Assembly: GCA_963676865.2 (NCBI GenBank)
Contig: CAXXSS010000001.1
Location: 3,534,001-3,598,000, forward strand
Direction of reading: 5' to 3'
Origin: JAAYUD01 sp963676865
GTDB taxonomy: Bacteria; Bacteroidota; Bacteroidia; Bacteroidales; Bacteroidaceae
DNA length: 64,000 bases
Position numbers and translations under genes: made by a program. Shown here in pieces: positions 45,458 through 53,798 of the stretch. Positions within the stretch are counted from its first letter, which is position 1, and each line of letters begins with the position of its first letter. The notes beneath the pieces were generated by a model that was given only the letters and a program-made list of their open reading frames with translations, was not told the origin of the DNA and did not search any database.

Positions 45458-46090
45458 ATGATAAAGAGAATATTAGTACTAGCTATAACAGGGTTGATGG
45501 TGTGCAGTATGTCGTTTGCAAAAAAGGACTTGCCAAGAGTAAAATTAATGCTAAAAGACAGTACAGCAGTAGAAGGTTATTTGCGTTCCGAACTCTCGGA
45601 CAGAGATACCATTATAGCAATCAGTTCTGAACAAAAAGGAAAGAAGATAAAATACGATATAAAGAAAGTTGAAAAACTGTTGTTGCTAGCCCAGACAGAC
45701 TCTGATAAAACGGCAGAGTGTTATCCCATATATGTATATAGCAGCATGCGAAGCGGGAAGGGCTCTATATCCGATCATCCAATGATGTTGTTGCTTACCT
45801 ATCAGGGTAAGAATGTAAATGGATATGTCGGATTTGTTTGGGTGTTCAATTCTGTAGCATGGAATCTAGAACCTATAGCTTATTACAAATTAGGAGAATC
45901 TCAGGTAGCCAAACCTTTTTTAAATTTTGGCACTATATTTAGAAAGAGCAAGAGTGGTATGATAAATTCTTTTAAAGAATATCCTGCCCTTGTCGAGAAA
46001 TTGGAAAATGAGACCTTATCGGCAAAGGATATTAATAAAGACCCGATGCTGATCGTTAAAGAACTTGATAAAATTCTTGATAGCAAATAA
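45458..46090 (+). CDS. secreted protein of unknown function
   Basis: With the start at MIKRILVLAI the product is 210 aa with a signal peptide (residues 1-20, ending SFA). The frame is open 40 codons further upstream, but that part is not exported-protein-like. The mature protein begins KKDLPRVKLMLKDSTAVEGYLRSEL, resembling a small beta domain, followed by a mixed region with YGFVWVFNSVAWN-like aromatic strands. I recognise no family. It stands alone between rarA and the CDGSH gene. Confidence 0.65.
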   Translation: MIKRILVLAITGLMVCSMSFAKKDLPRVKLMLKDSTAVEGYLRSELSDRDTIIAISSEQKGKKIKYDIKKVEKLLLLAQTDSDKTAECYPIYVYSSMRSGKGSISDHPMMLLLTYQGKNVNGYVGFVWVFNSVAWNLEPIAYYKLGESQVAKPFLNFGTIFRKSKSGMINSFKEYPALVEKLENETLSAKDINKDPMLIVKELDKILDSK

Positions 46091-46183
46091 GAACGAATCA
46101 ATTAATTTCAACTACGGATAGAATATAGAAATCTTTTCGTTTTTGAGACGTTATATTTACATGAACTTTTAAAAAGAAAAAAG

Positions 46184-46390
46184 ATGGAAAAGAATGACGA
46201 AAAAGTAATTGTCAAGGTATTCCCTGACGGACCTTGCGAAGTGAAAGGTAACTTTAGTTTGATAGGTAGAGATGGTAAAGAAATTCCCAATAACGGTACT
46301 ATTCATTTATGCCGTTGTGGAGCTTCCAAAAACAAACCGTTCTGCGATGGAGCCCATCATAAGATAGACTTTAAAGACGATGCGGAATAA
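46184..46390 (+). CDS. CDGSH iron-sulfur domain protein
   Basis: A 68-residue protein carrying the CDGSH 2Fe-2S motif: HLCRCGASKNKPFCDGAHHKIDF, with ligands Cys-x-Cys, Cys and His in the standard spacing. It is soluble, with no membrane segment. MitoNEET-like bacterial versions are thought to carry electrons or clusters. No clear operon partner. Confidence 0.93.
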   Translation: MEKNDEKVIVKVFPDGPCEVKGNFSLIGRDGKEIPNNGTIHLCRCGASKNKPFCDGAHHKIDFKDDAE

Positions 46391-46517
46391 TTCGAATATC
46401 GGTTTCGGAGCGCAATAAGTTAATTTCAACTTTTATCTGTAGATAATAAGTAGGGAAAATCTTAAGCGTGAGAAAAGACACAGTATACGATATTTGTTTA
46501 TTCTGATAAATATAGAG

Positions 46518-46568
46518 AGAACCGCCGCGAGAATTAAATATACGATGATTTAATCTCACGGCGGTTCT
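46518..46568. terminator. strong hairpin between convergent CDGSH and dehydrogenase genes
   Basis: AGAACCGCCGCGAGA (from 46518) pairs with TCTCACGGCGGTTCT (to 46568), with ATTAAAT/ATTTAAT extending the stem. There is little T tract on either side. Confidence 0.65.
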
Positions 46569-46629
46569 GCTTGTGTTGGGCGTTAGTGGGTCGATCATCG
46601 ACCCTCCAAAGTCCCTATAATATACTTTC

Positions 46630-47598
46630 TCAAGATTTCTTTTTGGGATTGACTATATTAATAGGCTTGCCTTCGATAAAAGCTTTCAAGTTGTTGATCA
46701 TTATTTCGCTCAACCGTTGACGTGCTTCAATTGTAGCCCAAGCAATATGCGGGGTGATGAAGCAGTTTTGAGCAGAGAGTAACGGATTGTCAGCTTTGGG
46801 AGGTTCCGTAGAAAGAACATCTACTCCTGCTGCATATATTTTCTTGCTATTGAGTGCATCGGCCAGAGCTTGCTCATCGATAAGCGGTCCACGGCTGGTG
46901 TTGATGATAATGGCCGACGGTTTCATTAATGACAGACGGCGAGCATCTACTAAATGGTATGTTTCGTCTACCAACGGGCAATGAAGTGAAATAATGTCGC
47001 ACTCTTTAAAGATTTCGTCGATCTCCATCTTTTTAATTTCGGGTATCAATTGTAGATTTACTTTCGATGTCGCAGCATATACCTGCATATCAAAAGCGAT
47101 GGCAATACGTGCTACAGCTTGTCCTATATGCCCAAGACCTACTATACCTATCTTTTTATTCTTCAACTCAACAAGTGGATTGTCCCAAAAACAGAAATCG
47201 GTATTTTGTGTCCAGCGGCCTTTGCGTACTTCGTCGGAATGATGACTCACTGTATTTGTAATATTCAGGATATGAGCAAACACCATTTGAGCAACCGATT
47301 CGGTGCTGTATGCCGGAATATTGGTCACTGCTATATTATGTTCGGAAGCAGCTTCAATATCTACGACATTAAAGCCGGTTGCAAGTACACCGATGTATTT
47401 GAGCTGAGGAAGAGCTTCTATGATTTCTCTATTGATGACTACTTTATTAATAAGGATAGCATCAGCATCTTTGCTCCGTTCGATTACCTCTTCGGGTTTG
47501 GTTCTGTTGTAAATCGTACACTCGCCCAACGATTTAATTTCCTCCCACGACAGATCGCCCGGATTGGCTGCATATCCGTCCAAAATTGAAATTTTCAT
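46630..47598 (-). CDS. D-2-hydroxyacid dehydrogenase (glycerate dehydrogenase-like)
   Basis: A 322-residue NAD-dependent dehydrogenase. Rossmann motif VGLGHIGQAVARI, catalytic Arg in NTSRGPLID, Glu in LSTEPP and His in TPHIAWAT. The overall pattern (NKVVINREIIEALPQLKYIGVLATGFNVVD) is that of HprA/glycerate or hydroxypyruvate reductases. It is distinct from the paralogue at 10888-11847. Monocistronic as far as can be seen. Confidence 0.87.
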   Translation of the reverse strand: MKISILDGYAANPGDLSWEEIKSLGECTIYNRTKPEEVIERSKDADAILINKVVINREIIEALPQLKYIGVLATGFNVVDIEAASEHNIAVTNIPAYSTESVAQMVFAHILNITNTVSHHSDEVRKGRWTQNTDFCFWDNPLVELKNKKIGIVGLGHIGQAVARIAIAFDMQVYAATSKVNLQLIPEIKKMEIDEIFKECDIISLHCPLVDETYHLVDARRLSLMKPSAIIINTSRGPLIDEQALADALNSKKIYAAGVDVLSTEPPKADNPLLSAQNCFITPHIAWATIEARQRLSEIMINNLKAFIEGKPINIVNPKKKS

Positions 47599-47686
47599 AT
47601 TTGTTTATTTGGTTTTCGGAGTGCAATATTCGTAATAATCGGTGAGATATGCAAATTATAGTAAATAATATTTAGATAATGTATCT

Positions 47687-48061
47687 CTAATAGAGGCGGA
47701 ACATACGCTCCATAGGCTTCCACTTTTCAGCCGAGGTCTCCCCTATTTGGCATAATTGGAGGATGCTCATGTAGTTTTCCCATTCTTGTTGTCTTGGCAT
47801 CACGGCGAGCTGTTCCATAGCTTTGTTCCAATCAAAATCCAGAGGAGTTTCGACGATCATAAAAAGTCGGCTCTCTCGTATATAAATTTCCATTTCGAGT
47901 ATTCCCACAGCTTTTATGCCTGCTATAATTTCTTTCCAAGCATTTGTTTCACTGTGTCGTTTGCGATACTCTGCAATAATTTCAGGATCGTTTTTCAAAT
48001 CTAAGGTTTGGCAATACCTCTTCGTCTGCCCTTGATGTTTTTCTTTTTGATACCCTTCCAT
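47687..48061 (-). CDS. L-rhamnose/L-fucose mutarotase family protein
   Basis: A 124-residue protein from MEGYQKEK; the frame is open further upstream, but the -7 box at 48126-48133 lies within that part. TKRYCQTLDLKNDPEIIAEYRKRHSETNAWKEIIAGIKAVGILEMEIYIRESRLFMIVE is the core of the RhaM (DUF718) family, with the catalytic-site HSE region. RhaM interconverts sugar anomers. It lies divergent from an alpha-L-fucosidase gene, so L-fucose is a likelier substrate here than rhamnose; that is inference. Confidence 0.85.
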   Translation of the reverse strand: MEGYQKEKHQGQTKRYCQTLDLKNDPEIIAEYRKRHSETNAWKEIIAGIKAVGILEMEIYIRESRLFMIVETPLDFDWNKAMEQLAVMPRQQEWENYMSILQLCQIGETSAEKWKPMERMFRLY

Positions 48062-48125
48062 AAAAGAACTATAAATAATGAATACGATTATTCTATGATT
48101 AAATAACAACTTGTTTTGTCTATAA

Positions 48126-48133
48126 CAAAGATA
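48126..48133 (-). promoter_or_regulatory. promoter -7 box for the mutarotase gene
   Basis: The minus strand reads TATCTTTG (TAnnTTTG), about 65 bp before the chosen ATG at 48061. The 48140-48400 interval is AT-rich spacer with no other feature. Confidence 0.5.
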
Positions 48134-48405
48134 CATCATTTGCCAATAATTGATGGTTCTTCGATCGATATATTATCAGATATTAATATTCTTTTATAAC
48201 AGTTTTTTTTTAATAAATACATAACCAATATTTAGCTTGCTAATATTCAATGCAATAAAAGTAAGTAGGTGTTTGACCCAACTATCATGATTAACAAAAC
48301 ATCCGTTGGAATGGTTGAAAAAGAATTGTAATAAAAAAGCGTTGTACAATTTGCGAAATTAAGTTAAGTACCCTCTTTGAGCAATAGAGGCAATCATATT
48401 TTTTA

Positions 48406-48413
48406 TATATTTG
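48406..48413 (+). promoter_or_regulatory. promoter -7 box for the fucosidase gene
   Basis: TATATTTG matches TAnnTTTG, about 24 bp before the ATG at 48437. This rules out the upstream in-frame start at 48377. Confidence 0.55.
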
Positions 48414-48436
48414 CTGTCTATAAATCAACAAAACAC

Positions 48437-50323
48437 ATGAAGAATAAATTATTTTTGACGCTATTCCTATCTACTACTTTAGCATTTCCCGTTTGCGCTC
48501 AGAAGACTCCGAAAGCAGTTTTGCCTATACCGGAACTTAAACAAGTGAATTGGCAGAAAAGGGAAACCATTGCATTCGTGCATTTTGGACTGAATACCTT
48601 TAATGATAAAGAGTGGGGATATGGCGATATTGACCCGAAAACCTTCAACCCAACCAATCTGGATTGTGAGCAATGGGCCAGAACGTTTGTCAAGGTTGGA
48701 ATTAAAGAGGTTATTATCACTTGCAAGCATCACGATGGTTTCTGTTTGTGGCCCACTCAGCTTACCGAATATTGTATCCGAAATACACCCTATAAGAATG
48801 GAAAAGGCGATATTGTCGGCGAACTGGCTGCCGCCTGCAAAAAGTATGGATTGAAATTCGGTGTGTATCTATCACCTTGGGATCGTCATTCGGCTGCCTA
48901 TGGTTCTCAGGCTTATGTAGAATACTTCTATAAACAACTGAATGAATTGTTGACTCGCTATGGCGAAATATCAGAAATATGGTTTGATGGTGCCAATGGA
49001 GGTGATGGTTGGTATGGCGGAGCAAAAGAAGTGCGCAAAATAGATAGACGTACCTATTACAACTTCCCTAGAGCATATCAATTGGTTGAGACACTGCAAC
49101 CTCATGCTGTTATTTTCTCTGATGGAGGTCCCGGCTGTCGCTGGATAGGCAATGAAAGCGGTATTGCAGGTGCTACCAATTGGTCGTTCTTGAGAAAGGG
49201 AGTTGTTTTTCCCGGTTATGAAAAATATTATGAGTTGACCAATGGACACAAAGACGGCGACCAGTGGGTTCCGGGTGAATGCGACGTTTCTATTCGTCCG
49301 GGATGGTTCTATCATCCCGAAGAAGATAGCAAAGTGAAATCTGTAAACGACTTGGTCGAATTGTATTATCAAAGTGTAGGGCACAACGCTCAATTCTTAT
49401 TGAATTTTCCAGCCGATCGCCAAGGACTTATTCATCCGATAGACTCAACAAATGCAGTGGCTTATCATCAGCAGATTCTGAACGAATTGAAAACTGATCT
49501 GCTGCGTGGATTGACGCCTCGGGTATCGAACTCAAGAGGTGGTAAGTTTGGGCCGAAAGCTATGACAGACAATTTGTATGATACTTATTGGGCTACTCAA
49601 GACGGCGTGACAAAGGCCAACGTTACTTTTGATTTGAAAAAAGCAGAAAAGATAAATAGGCTCATGCTTCAAGAATATATTCCTCTAGGGCAAAGGGTCT
49701 CCTCTTTTGTTATTGAATATTATTCCGATGGAAAATGGATAAAAGTCAATCCGCATGAAGAAACGACGACCATCGGATATAAGCGAATCGTGCGTTTCGA
49801 TACAGTCAAAACACAACATATTCGTGTCCGTTTTCTGGAAGCTCGTGGTGAATGTCTTTGCATCAACAGTATCTCTGCCTTTTACTCGGGCAACGACCAA
49901 TCTTTCAGCACCGAAAAGAATGAAAATGAGGCTTCTACCCTTCCACTCTCTATTGTAAACTTGCCGGCTACAGAGGCTGCCAAAGCTACTGATGGACAAG
50001 ACAACAGCGTTTGCCGCACGACTCAGAAAACAATCGTCATAGATCTAGGTAAAGAACAGACGGTTAGAGAGTTCGATATGCTTCCCGATAATAGTCAGCA
50101 GCGCAAAGGACTTATATCCAATTATGCTCTTTATGCGGCAAACGATGCGCAGGGAACAAATAAAAAACTATTGGCCGAAGGCGAATTCTCTAATATTCAG
50201 AACAATCCTATCTGGCAGTCTATTTACTTTGCTCCTATCAAAACCCGCTACGTAATCTTTCAGGCTGTTCGCATTGTGAATGATTTAAATGAAGTGGGTA
50301 TTGCCGAATTAAGAATACATTAA
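48437..50323 (+). CDS. GH29 alpha-L-fucosidase
   Basis: A 628-residue exported glycosidase with a signal peptide (residues 1-21, ending VCAQ). The catalytic domain (about 30-380) has FVHFGLNTF, ITCKHHDGFCLWPT, GVYLSPWDRH and EIWFDGANGG, whose Asp is the GH29 nucleophile position. The C-terminal ~230 residues have discoidin/CBM32-like strands (FDLKKAEKINRLMLQEYIPLGQRVSSFVIEYYSDGKWI). It removes terminal L-fucose from host or dietary glycans in the periplasm. It diverges from the mutarotase gene, making a small fucose-related pair. Confidence 0.93.
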   Translation: MKNKLFLTLFLSTTLAFPVCAQKTPKAVLPIPELKQVNWQKRETIAFVHFGLNTFNDKEWGYGDIDPKTFNPTNLDCEQWARTFVKVGIKEVIITCKHHDGFCLWPTQLTEYCIRNTPYKNGKGDIVGELAAACKKYGLKFGVYLSPWDRHSAAYGSQAYVEYFYKQLNELLTRYGEISEIWFDGANGGDGWYGGAKEVRKIDRRTYYNFPRAYQLVETLQPHAVIFSDGGPGCRWIGNESGIAGATNWSFLRKGVVFPGYEKYYELTNGHKDGDQWVPGECDVSIRPGWFYHPEEDSKVKSVNDLVELYYQSVGHNAQFLLNFPADRQGLIHPIDSTNAVAYHQQILNELKTDLLRGLTPRVSNSRGGKFGPKAMTDNLYDTYWATQDGVTKANVTFDLKKAEKINRLMLQEYIPLGQRVSSFVIEYYSDGKWIKVNPHEETTTIGYKRIVRFDTVKTQHIRVRFLEARGECLCINSISAFYSGNDQSFSTEKNENEASTLPLSIVNLPATEAAKATDGQDNSVCRTTQKTIVIDLGKEQTVREFDMLPDNSQQRKGLISNYALYAANDAQGTNKKLLAEGEFSNIQNNPIWQSIYFAPIKTRYVIFQAVRIVNDLNEVGIAELRIH

Positions 50324-50361
50324 ATTAGTATAAGATTTTATTCATTCAGTGATTTAATCAT

Positions 50362-50369
50362 TATATTTG
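50362..50369 (+). promoter_or_regulatory. promoter -7 box for mdh
   Basis: TATATTTG matches TAnnTTTG, about 35 bp before the mdh ATG at 50404. Confidence 0.5.
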
Positions 50370-50403
50370 TCTGAAGATTAAACTAATTAATAAATAATTG
50401 ATT

Positions 50404-51420
50404 ATGGAAAAGTTTTTAACTGATGAGAAATTGGTAATTGTCGGTGCAGCTGGCATGATCGGTTCAAACATGGCCCAAACGGCTTTGGTTATGCACCTCT
50501 CTTCTAATCTTTGTCTATTCGATATCTTCTCTCCCGAAGGTGTTGCAGAAGAACTTCGGCATTGTGGATTCGCCGGTTCCAAGATTACAGCGACAACCAA
50601 TGTTGAAGAAGCGTTCAAAGATGCCAAATATATCATTTCTTCCGGTGGCGCTCCCCGCAAAGAAGGTATGACCCGTGAAGATCTCCTTGCCGGTAATGCA
50701 GGAGTTGCAAAAGAATTGGGACAGGATATAAAGAAATATTGTCCGGATGTCAAACACGTGGTCATTATATTTAATCCTGCCGATATCACAGGTTTGGTTA
50801 CTTTACTGTATGCCGGTCTGAAACCATCTCAACTCACTACGTTGGCAGCTCTTGACAGCACTCGTCTGCAAAGTGCTTTGGCCAAACATTTCGGTGTGAT
50901 GCAGTGTGCTGTGAAAAACTGCTGCACATTTGGCGGTCATGGCGAACAAATGGCTGTATTTGCCTCTCCCGTAACAATCGAAGGAACTCCGCTGCTTGAT
51001 ATCATAGGTACAGGCAAAGCAATCAATGGCAAAACTTTGTCGAAAGACGAATGGGAAGCTATGAAGAAAGCTGTAACGCAAGGCGGGTCTGCCATTATCA
51101 AACTCCGTGGACGCTCTTCTTTCCAAAGTCCGGCTTATGTATCTGTTGAAATGATGGCTGCCGCTATGGGTGGTGCTGAGTTTGCTTGGCCGGCAGGATG
51201 TTATGCCGATACGGCAAAATACAATCATATCATGATGGCTATGCCTACAGTGATAACAAAGAACGGTACTTATCGTAAAGATTTTGTCGGTACAGACGAA
51301 GAAATGGCTAGTCTTGATGCCAGCTACAAGCATTTGTGCGACTTGCGCGATCAGGTTATTGACATGGGTGTTCTTCCTCCTGTCGATAAATGGGGAGAGA
51401 TTAATCCTAATTTGAAATAG
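50404..51420 (+). CDS. mdh: malate dehydrogenase
   Basis: A 338-residue lactate/malate dehydrogenase-family enzyme, starting at MEKFLTDEK. The NAD-binding motif is IVGAAGMIGSNMAQ. SSGGAPRKEGMTREDLLAGNA is the substrate-loop region with the Arg residues expected of malate-specific enzymes, FNPADI is the NPVD-equivalent, and the catalytic His is in FGGHGEQM. It reduces oxaloacetate to malate in the fumarate/succinate fermentation branch. Monocistronic, closed by a terminator at 51445-51488. Confidence 0.92.
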   Translation: MEKFLTDEKLVIVGAAGMIGSNMAQTALVMHLSSNLCLFDIFSPEGVAEELRHCGFAGSKITATTNVEEAFKDAKYIISSGGAPRKEGMTREDLLAGNAGVAKELGQDIKKYCPDVKHVVIIFNPADITGLVTLLYAGLKPSQLTTLAALDSTRLQSALAKHFGVMQCAVKNCCTFGGHGEQMAVFASPVTIEGTPLLDIIGTGKAINGKTLSKDEWEAMKKAVTQGGSAIIKLRGRSSFQSPAYVSVEMMAAAMGGAEFAWPAGCYADTAKYNHIMMAMPTVITKNGTYRKDFVGTDEEMASLDASYKHLCDLRDQVIDMGVLPPVDKWGEINPNLK

Positions 51421-51444
51421 AACAAGACCAACTTAATATGTCAT

Positions 51445-51488
51445 AATAAAGTTTGTAAGGAATATTGCCTTATGAGCTTTATTTTTTT
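51445..51488 (+). terminator. terminator of mdh
   Basis: AATAAAG (51445-51451) with TAAGG pairs to CCTTA with CTTTATT (51477-51483) and is followed by TTTTT. Confidence 0.7.
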
Positions 51489-51518
51489 GTACCATACACT
51501 TCATCTACGAATGGCTCT

Positions 51519-51665
51519 ATGATACAAAACTTTGCCCGCAATCCCTCTTTTAGAACGTATTCCAATGTGAATATTCCTCAAGATTCTAATACTTTCTTAT
51601 CCGAACCTAAGTCACAGGCCATTGCAGGGCACTATTTACGCTATTGTTTCAGCACTCGAATGTAA
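51519..51665 (+). CDS. possible 48-aa remnant or small protein
   Basis: A short frame MIQNFARNPSFRTYSNVNIP... ends at 51665, just left of the IS3 element (51701). Its amino-acid composition looks protein-like, but I recognise no family and see no start signal. It may be a leftover of a gene disrupted in this variable interval, or chance. Confidence 0.2.
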   Translation: MIQNFARNPSFRTYSNVNIPQDSNTFLSEPKSQAIAGHYLRYCFSTRM

Positions 51666-51734
51666 GTTCAATAAGAGTGAGACATAGGAGTGTATTGACA
51701 TGTACTGAATAAGTTGACACAAACTTATTCAAAA

Positions 51735-52103
51735 ATGAGAAATAATAAAAAGATTGACGATCAGATTCGTCTAGAGATTTTAAACTCTTACCTTCATGGA
51801 AGCAAGGGTAAGTATACCCTTGAAAAAGCAAATGGTATATCCAGAGGTTCAATTCGGAATTGGCTTCGTATCTTTGGGCTTGAAGACAAACCATTCCCAT
51901 TAAATATGAAGGATAAAGCTGTAACAACCGGTACAGAGGATGTCTCTTCAGAAGAAGACATCACCTCTTTGAAAGTGCGCATTAAGGAATTGGAATCTGA
52001 GCTGAAGCGTGCAGAGATGGCCCGTGACGTTTATGATTGCATGATTGACCTGGCTGAAGAGAAGTATCACATCAAGGTACGAAAAAACTCCGATGTCAAG
52101 TAG
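51735..52103 (+). CDS. IS3-family transposase OrfA
   Basis: A 122-residue protein from the ATG at 51735; an in-frame TTG at 51714 lies in the element end. An N-terminal helix-turn-helix (DQIRLEILNSYLHGSKGKYTLEKANGISRGSIRNWLRIFGL) is followed by a leucine-zipper-like coiled coil (about 75-115, SLKVRIKELESELKRAEMARDVYDCMIDLAEEKY). It binds the element ends and regulates OrfAB. The last codons hold the A-AAA-AAC slippery heptamer at 52082-52088 in the correct frame. Confidence 0.88.
   Translation: MRNNKKIDDQIRLEILNSYLHGSKGKYTLEKANGISRGSIRNWLRIFGLEDKPFPLNMKDKAVTTGTEDVSSEEDITSLKVRIKELESELKRAEMARDVYDCMIDLAEEKYHIKVRKNSDVK
52082..52088 (+). other. programmed -1 frameshift signal of the IS3 element
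   Basis: AAAAAAC is read as A-AAA-AAC in the OrfA frame. A -1 slip leads through CTC CGA TGT... directly into the OrfB frame without a stop, giving an OrfAB fusion transposase as in other IS3 elements. Confidence 0.75.
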
Positions 52104-52111
52104 TAGGTTGC

Positions 52112-53065
52112 TTGTCACAAAAGGCGGGTAAAGGTATGAGTTATACCATATCCGCCCTTTGCGGACTGCTTGACATTTCCCGACAAGGGTACTACAAGCA
52201 CAAAGAAACAAATGCCGAACAAGATGTACTTATAAGCAGCATCACGTATTACTGTCAATTTCTGCGTCAGGAGCTTCCCCGAAGCGGTTGCCGCGAGCTT
52301 TACAGTCTGTGTAAGTCTCGGTTCGGAGAAAAGTTCACGATAGGACGCGACCAATTTATCGATGTCCTTCGGGCCAACGGGATGATGCTGCGCCGCAGAC
52401 GTTACAGACCTCGTACGACCAACTCCGATCATCCATATCGGATCTATCCGGATTTGCTTAACACATCTCCTAAATACGTGGCCTGTGGTGTTTGCCGCAT
52501 GATGGTGGGTGACATCACTTATATATCCACGAAAGAAGGATTTGCCTATCTTTCGCTGCTGACGGATGTCTTCAGCCGCATCATTGTGGGATATGCCCTC
52601 TTTCGGACTCTTGAAGCGGAAGGACCGGCAAAAGCGTTGATGATGGCGTGCAGATTTTATAAAGGTCAGGGATTCAACCTTTCAGGTCTTATCCACCATT
52701 CCGACCGAGGTGTGCAGTATGCATCAAAAGGTTATGTGTCACAGCTCAAAGAAAGAGGAATCGCTATCAGTATGACGCAAACGGGCGACCCCTTGCACAA
52801 TGCACTGGCCGAGAGGATGAACAATACCGTTAAGAACGGATGGCTCTTCGATTATGAGAATAAAACATTTGATGAAGCCTTGGAAGGTGTCGCCAGATCC
52901 ATATATCTCTACAATTGGGCACGACCGCACCAAGCTCTGGCAATGAAAACACCGATGCAAATGCTCCCGGGAGAACATCCAAACCCACTTTGTTCAGCTG
53001 ATGCTTTAAAGCATCAGCTGAACAAAACAAACTATAAAGAACAAACAATACTTGTTTGTCAATAA
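52112..53065 (+). CDS. IS3-family transposase OrfB (DDE catalytic domain)
   Basis: A 317-residue frame from a TTG; the first ATG is at 52136. It is normally made as the C-terminal part of OrfAB by the frameshift at 52082-52088. An HTH_21-like region (RSGCRELYSLCKSRFGEKFTIGRDQFIDVLRANGM) precedes the integrase core: first Asp in VGDITYISTKEG, second Asp in IHHSDRGVQY, Glu in NALAERMNNTVKNGWL, with the usual DD(35)E spacing. The 3' end is encoded by a perfect 38-bp palindrome (52989-53026). Confidence 0.93.
   Translation: MSQKAGKGMSYTISALCGLLDISRQGYYKHKETNAEQDVLISSITYYCQFLRQELPRSGCRELYSLCKSRFGEKFTIGRDQFIDVLRANGMMLRRRRYRPRTTNSDHPYRIYPDLLNTSPKYVACGVCRMMVGDITYISTKEGFAYLSLLTDVFSRIIVGYALFRTLEAEGPAKALMMACRFYKGQGFNLSGLIHHSDRGVQYASKGYVSQLKERGIAISMTQTGDPLHNALAERMNNTVKNGWLFDYENKTFDEALEGVARSIYLYNWARPHQALAMKTPMQMLPGEHPNPLCSADALKHQLNKTNYKEQTILVCQ
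52989..53026. repeat. 38-bp perfect palindrome within the end of orfB
   Basis: 19-bp arms TTTGTTCAGCTGATGCTTT and AAAGCATCAGCTGAACAAA meet with no loop. They encode the last ~13-25 residues of OrfB. Confidence 0.9.
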
Positions 53066-53218
53066 AAATAGGATTAACTTTGCAGAGTTGACAACTACTT
53101 TAGGTATACATGATTGTAATTGTCAACTCCCTTAGGTTTACTAGTGTTTAACTGTCAACCAAATTCAGTACACCACAGACATTAGGATATTGTATGCAAA
53201 TCGTTGATATACAGCAAG

Positions 53219-53390
53219 AAATTCATAAGGACGAAAATAAATGTTTGTATGTATAAACTTTTATTTTCGTCCTTATGAATTTTTATGTTTGTCCTTATCA
53301 TTTTTTGAGAACACAAGCTCGATTGAGTGAATCGATAAGTGCCACTTCGGTATGGTTAAAATAGTATCAGTATCGCTCCCAATATTCACC
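53219..53390. repeat. interspersed palindromic repeat, copy C
   Basis: The arms 53219-53246 and 53255-53282 pair with one mismatch around the same loop GTATGTAT as copy A (4-67). The third block GTCCTTATCATTTTTTGA follows, and the downstream ~80 bp (GATTGAGTGAATCGATAAGTGCC..., GGTTAAAATAGTATCAGTAT) resembles 110-165 of copy A. The 53173-54039 gap contains this, two further palindromes and the glnN terminator, but no gene. Confidence 0.75.
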
Positions 53391-53700
53391 TCTCGGAACA
53401 CTTTGAAAAATATTTTTCGTTCACAAGCCCTCACCAATTACTTGTAGGCCTCATATCAATGGTCTTTTTACAGAGTTCATAATTCATTGATTCTCAGCGA
53501 GAAGATACACTTTATAGGGTCCTGTTTTACTACCACATCACAATATCTACCTGATATACAGTTGATAACGGTGACGGGAATAGATCCTAAAAGTATTATA
53601 GAAAGCATCGAAATGATTCATACCGGCACGAACCCTTTTTAAGTAGTCAGTGGGACACGATTATTTCAACCAATCAGTGTTGTACTGATCTTCCTAAAAC

Positions 53701-53780
53701 GACATATGCCCCTAAATTTGTTGACGTCCATATGTTTTCTGAAAAACTTAAGGACGTCACCGAAAAAACTAACATATGAC
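53701..53780. repeat. 80-bp imperfect palindromic element, copy 2
   Basis: On the minus strand it opens GTCATATGTTAGTTTTTTCG and closes AATTTAGGGGCATATGTC, colinear with copy 1 (42617-42696). The ~22-bp core between the GACGTCC and GGACGTC arms matches copy 1 better when inverted (19/22) than directly (14/22). Confidence 0.65.
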
Positions 53781-53798
53781 AATTTGCAAAAAATCAAC

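Larger units (their letters stand above)
51701..53172 (+). mobile_element. complete IS3-family insertion sequence (1472 bp)
   Basis: The ends are inverted repeats: TGTACTGAATAAGTTGACA on the left, and on the right the complement of TGTACTGAATTTGGTTGACA. Inside are two overlapping-frame genes, OrfA (helix-turn-helix) and OrfB (DDE integrase), joined by an A6C slippery site. Both look intact, so the element may be active. No convincing 3-4-bp target duplication is visible (ACA on the left, CCA on the right). Confidence 0.92.

Noticed and set aside
51690..53185. Target-site duplication of the IS3 element
   Set aside because: Flanking triplets are ACA and CCA; no exact 3-4-bp duplication can be supported.
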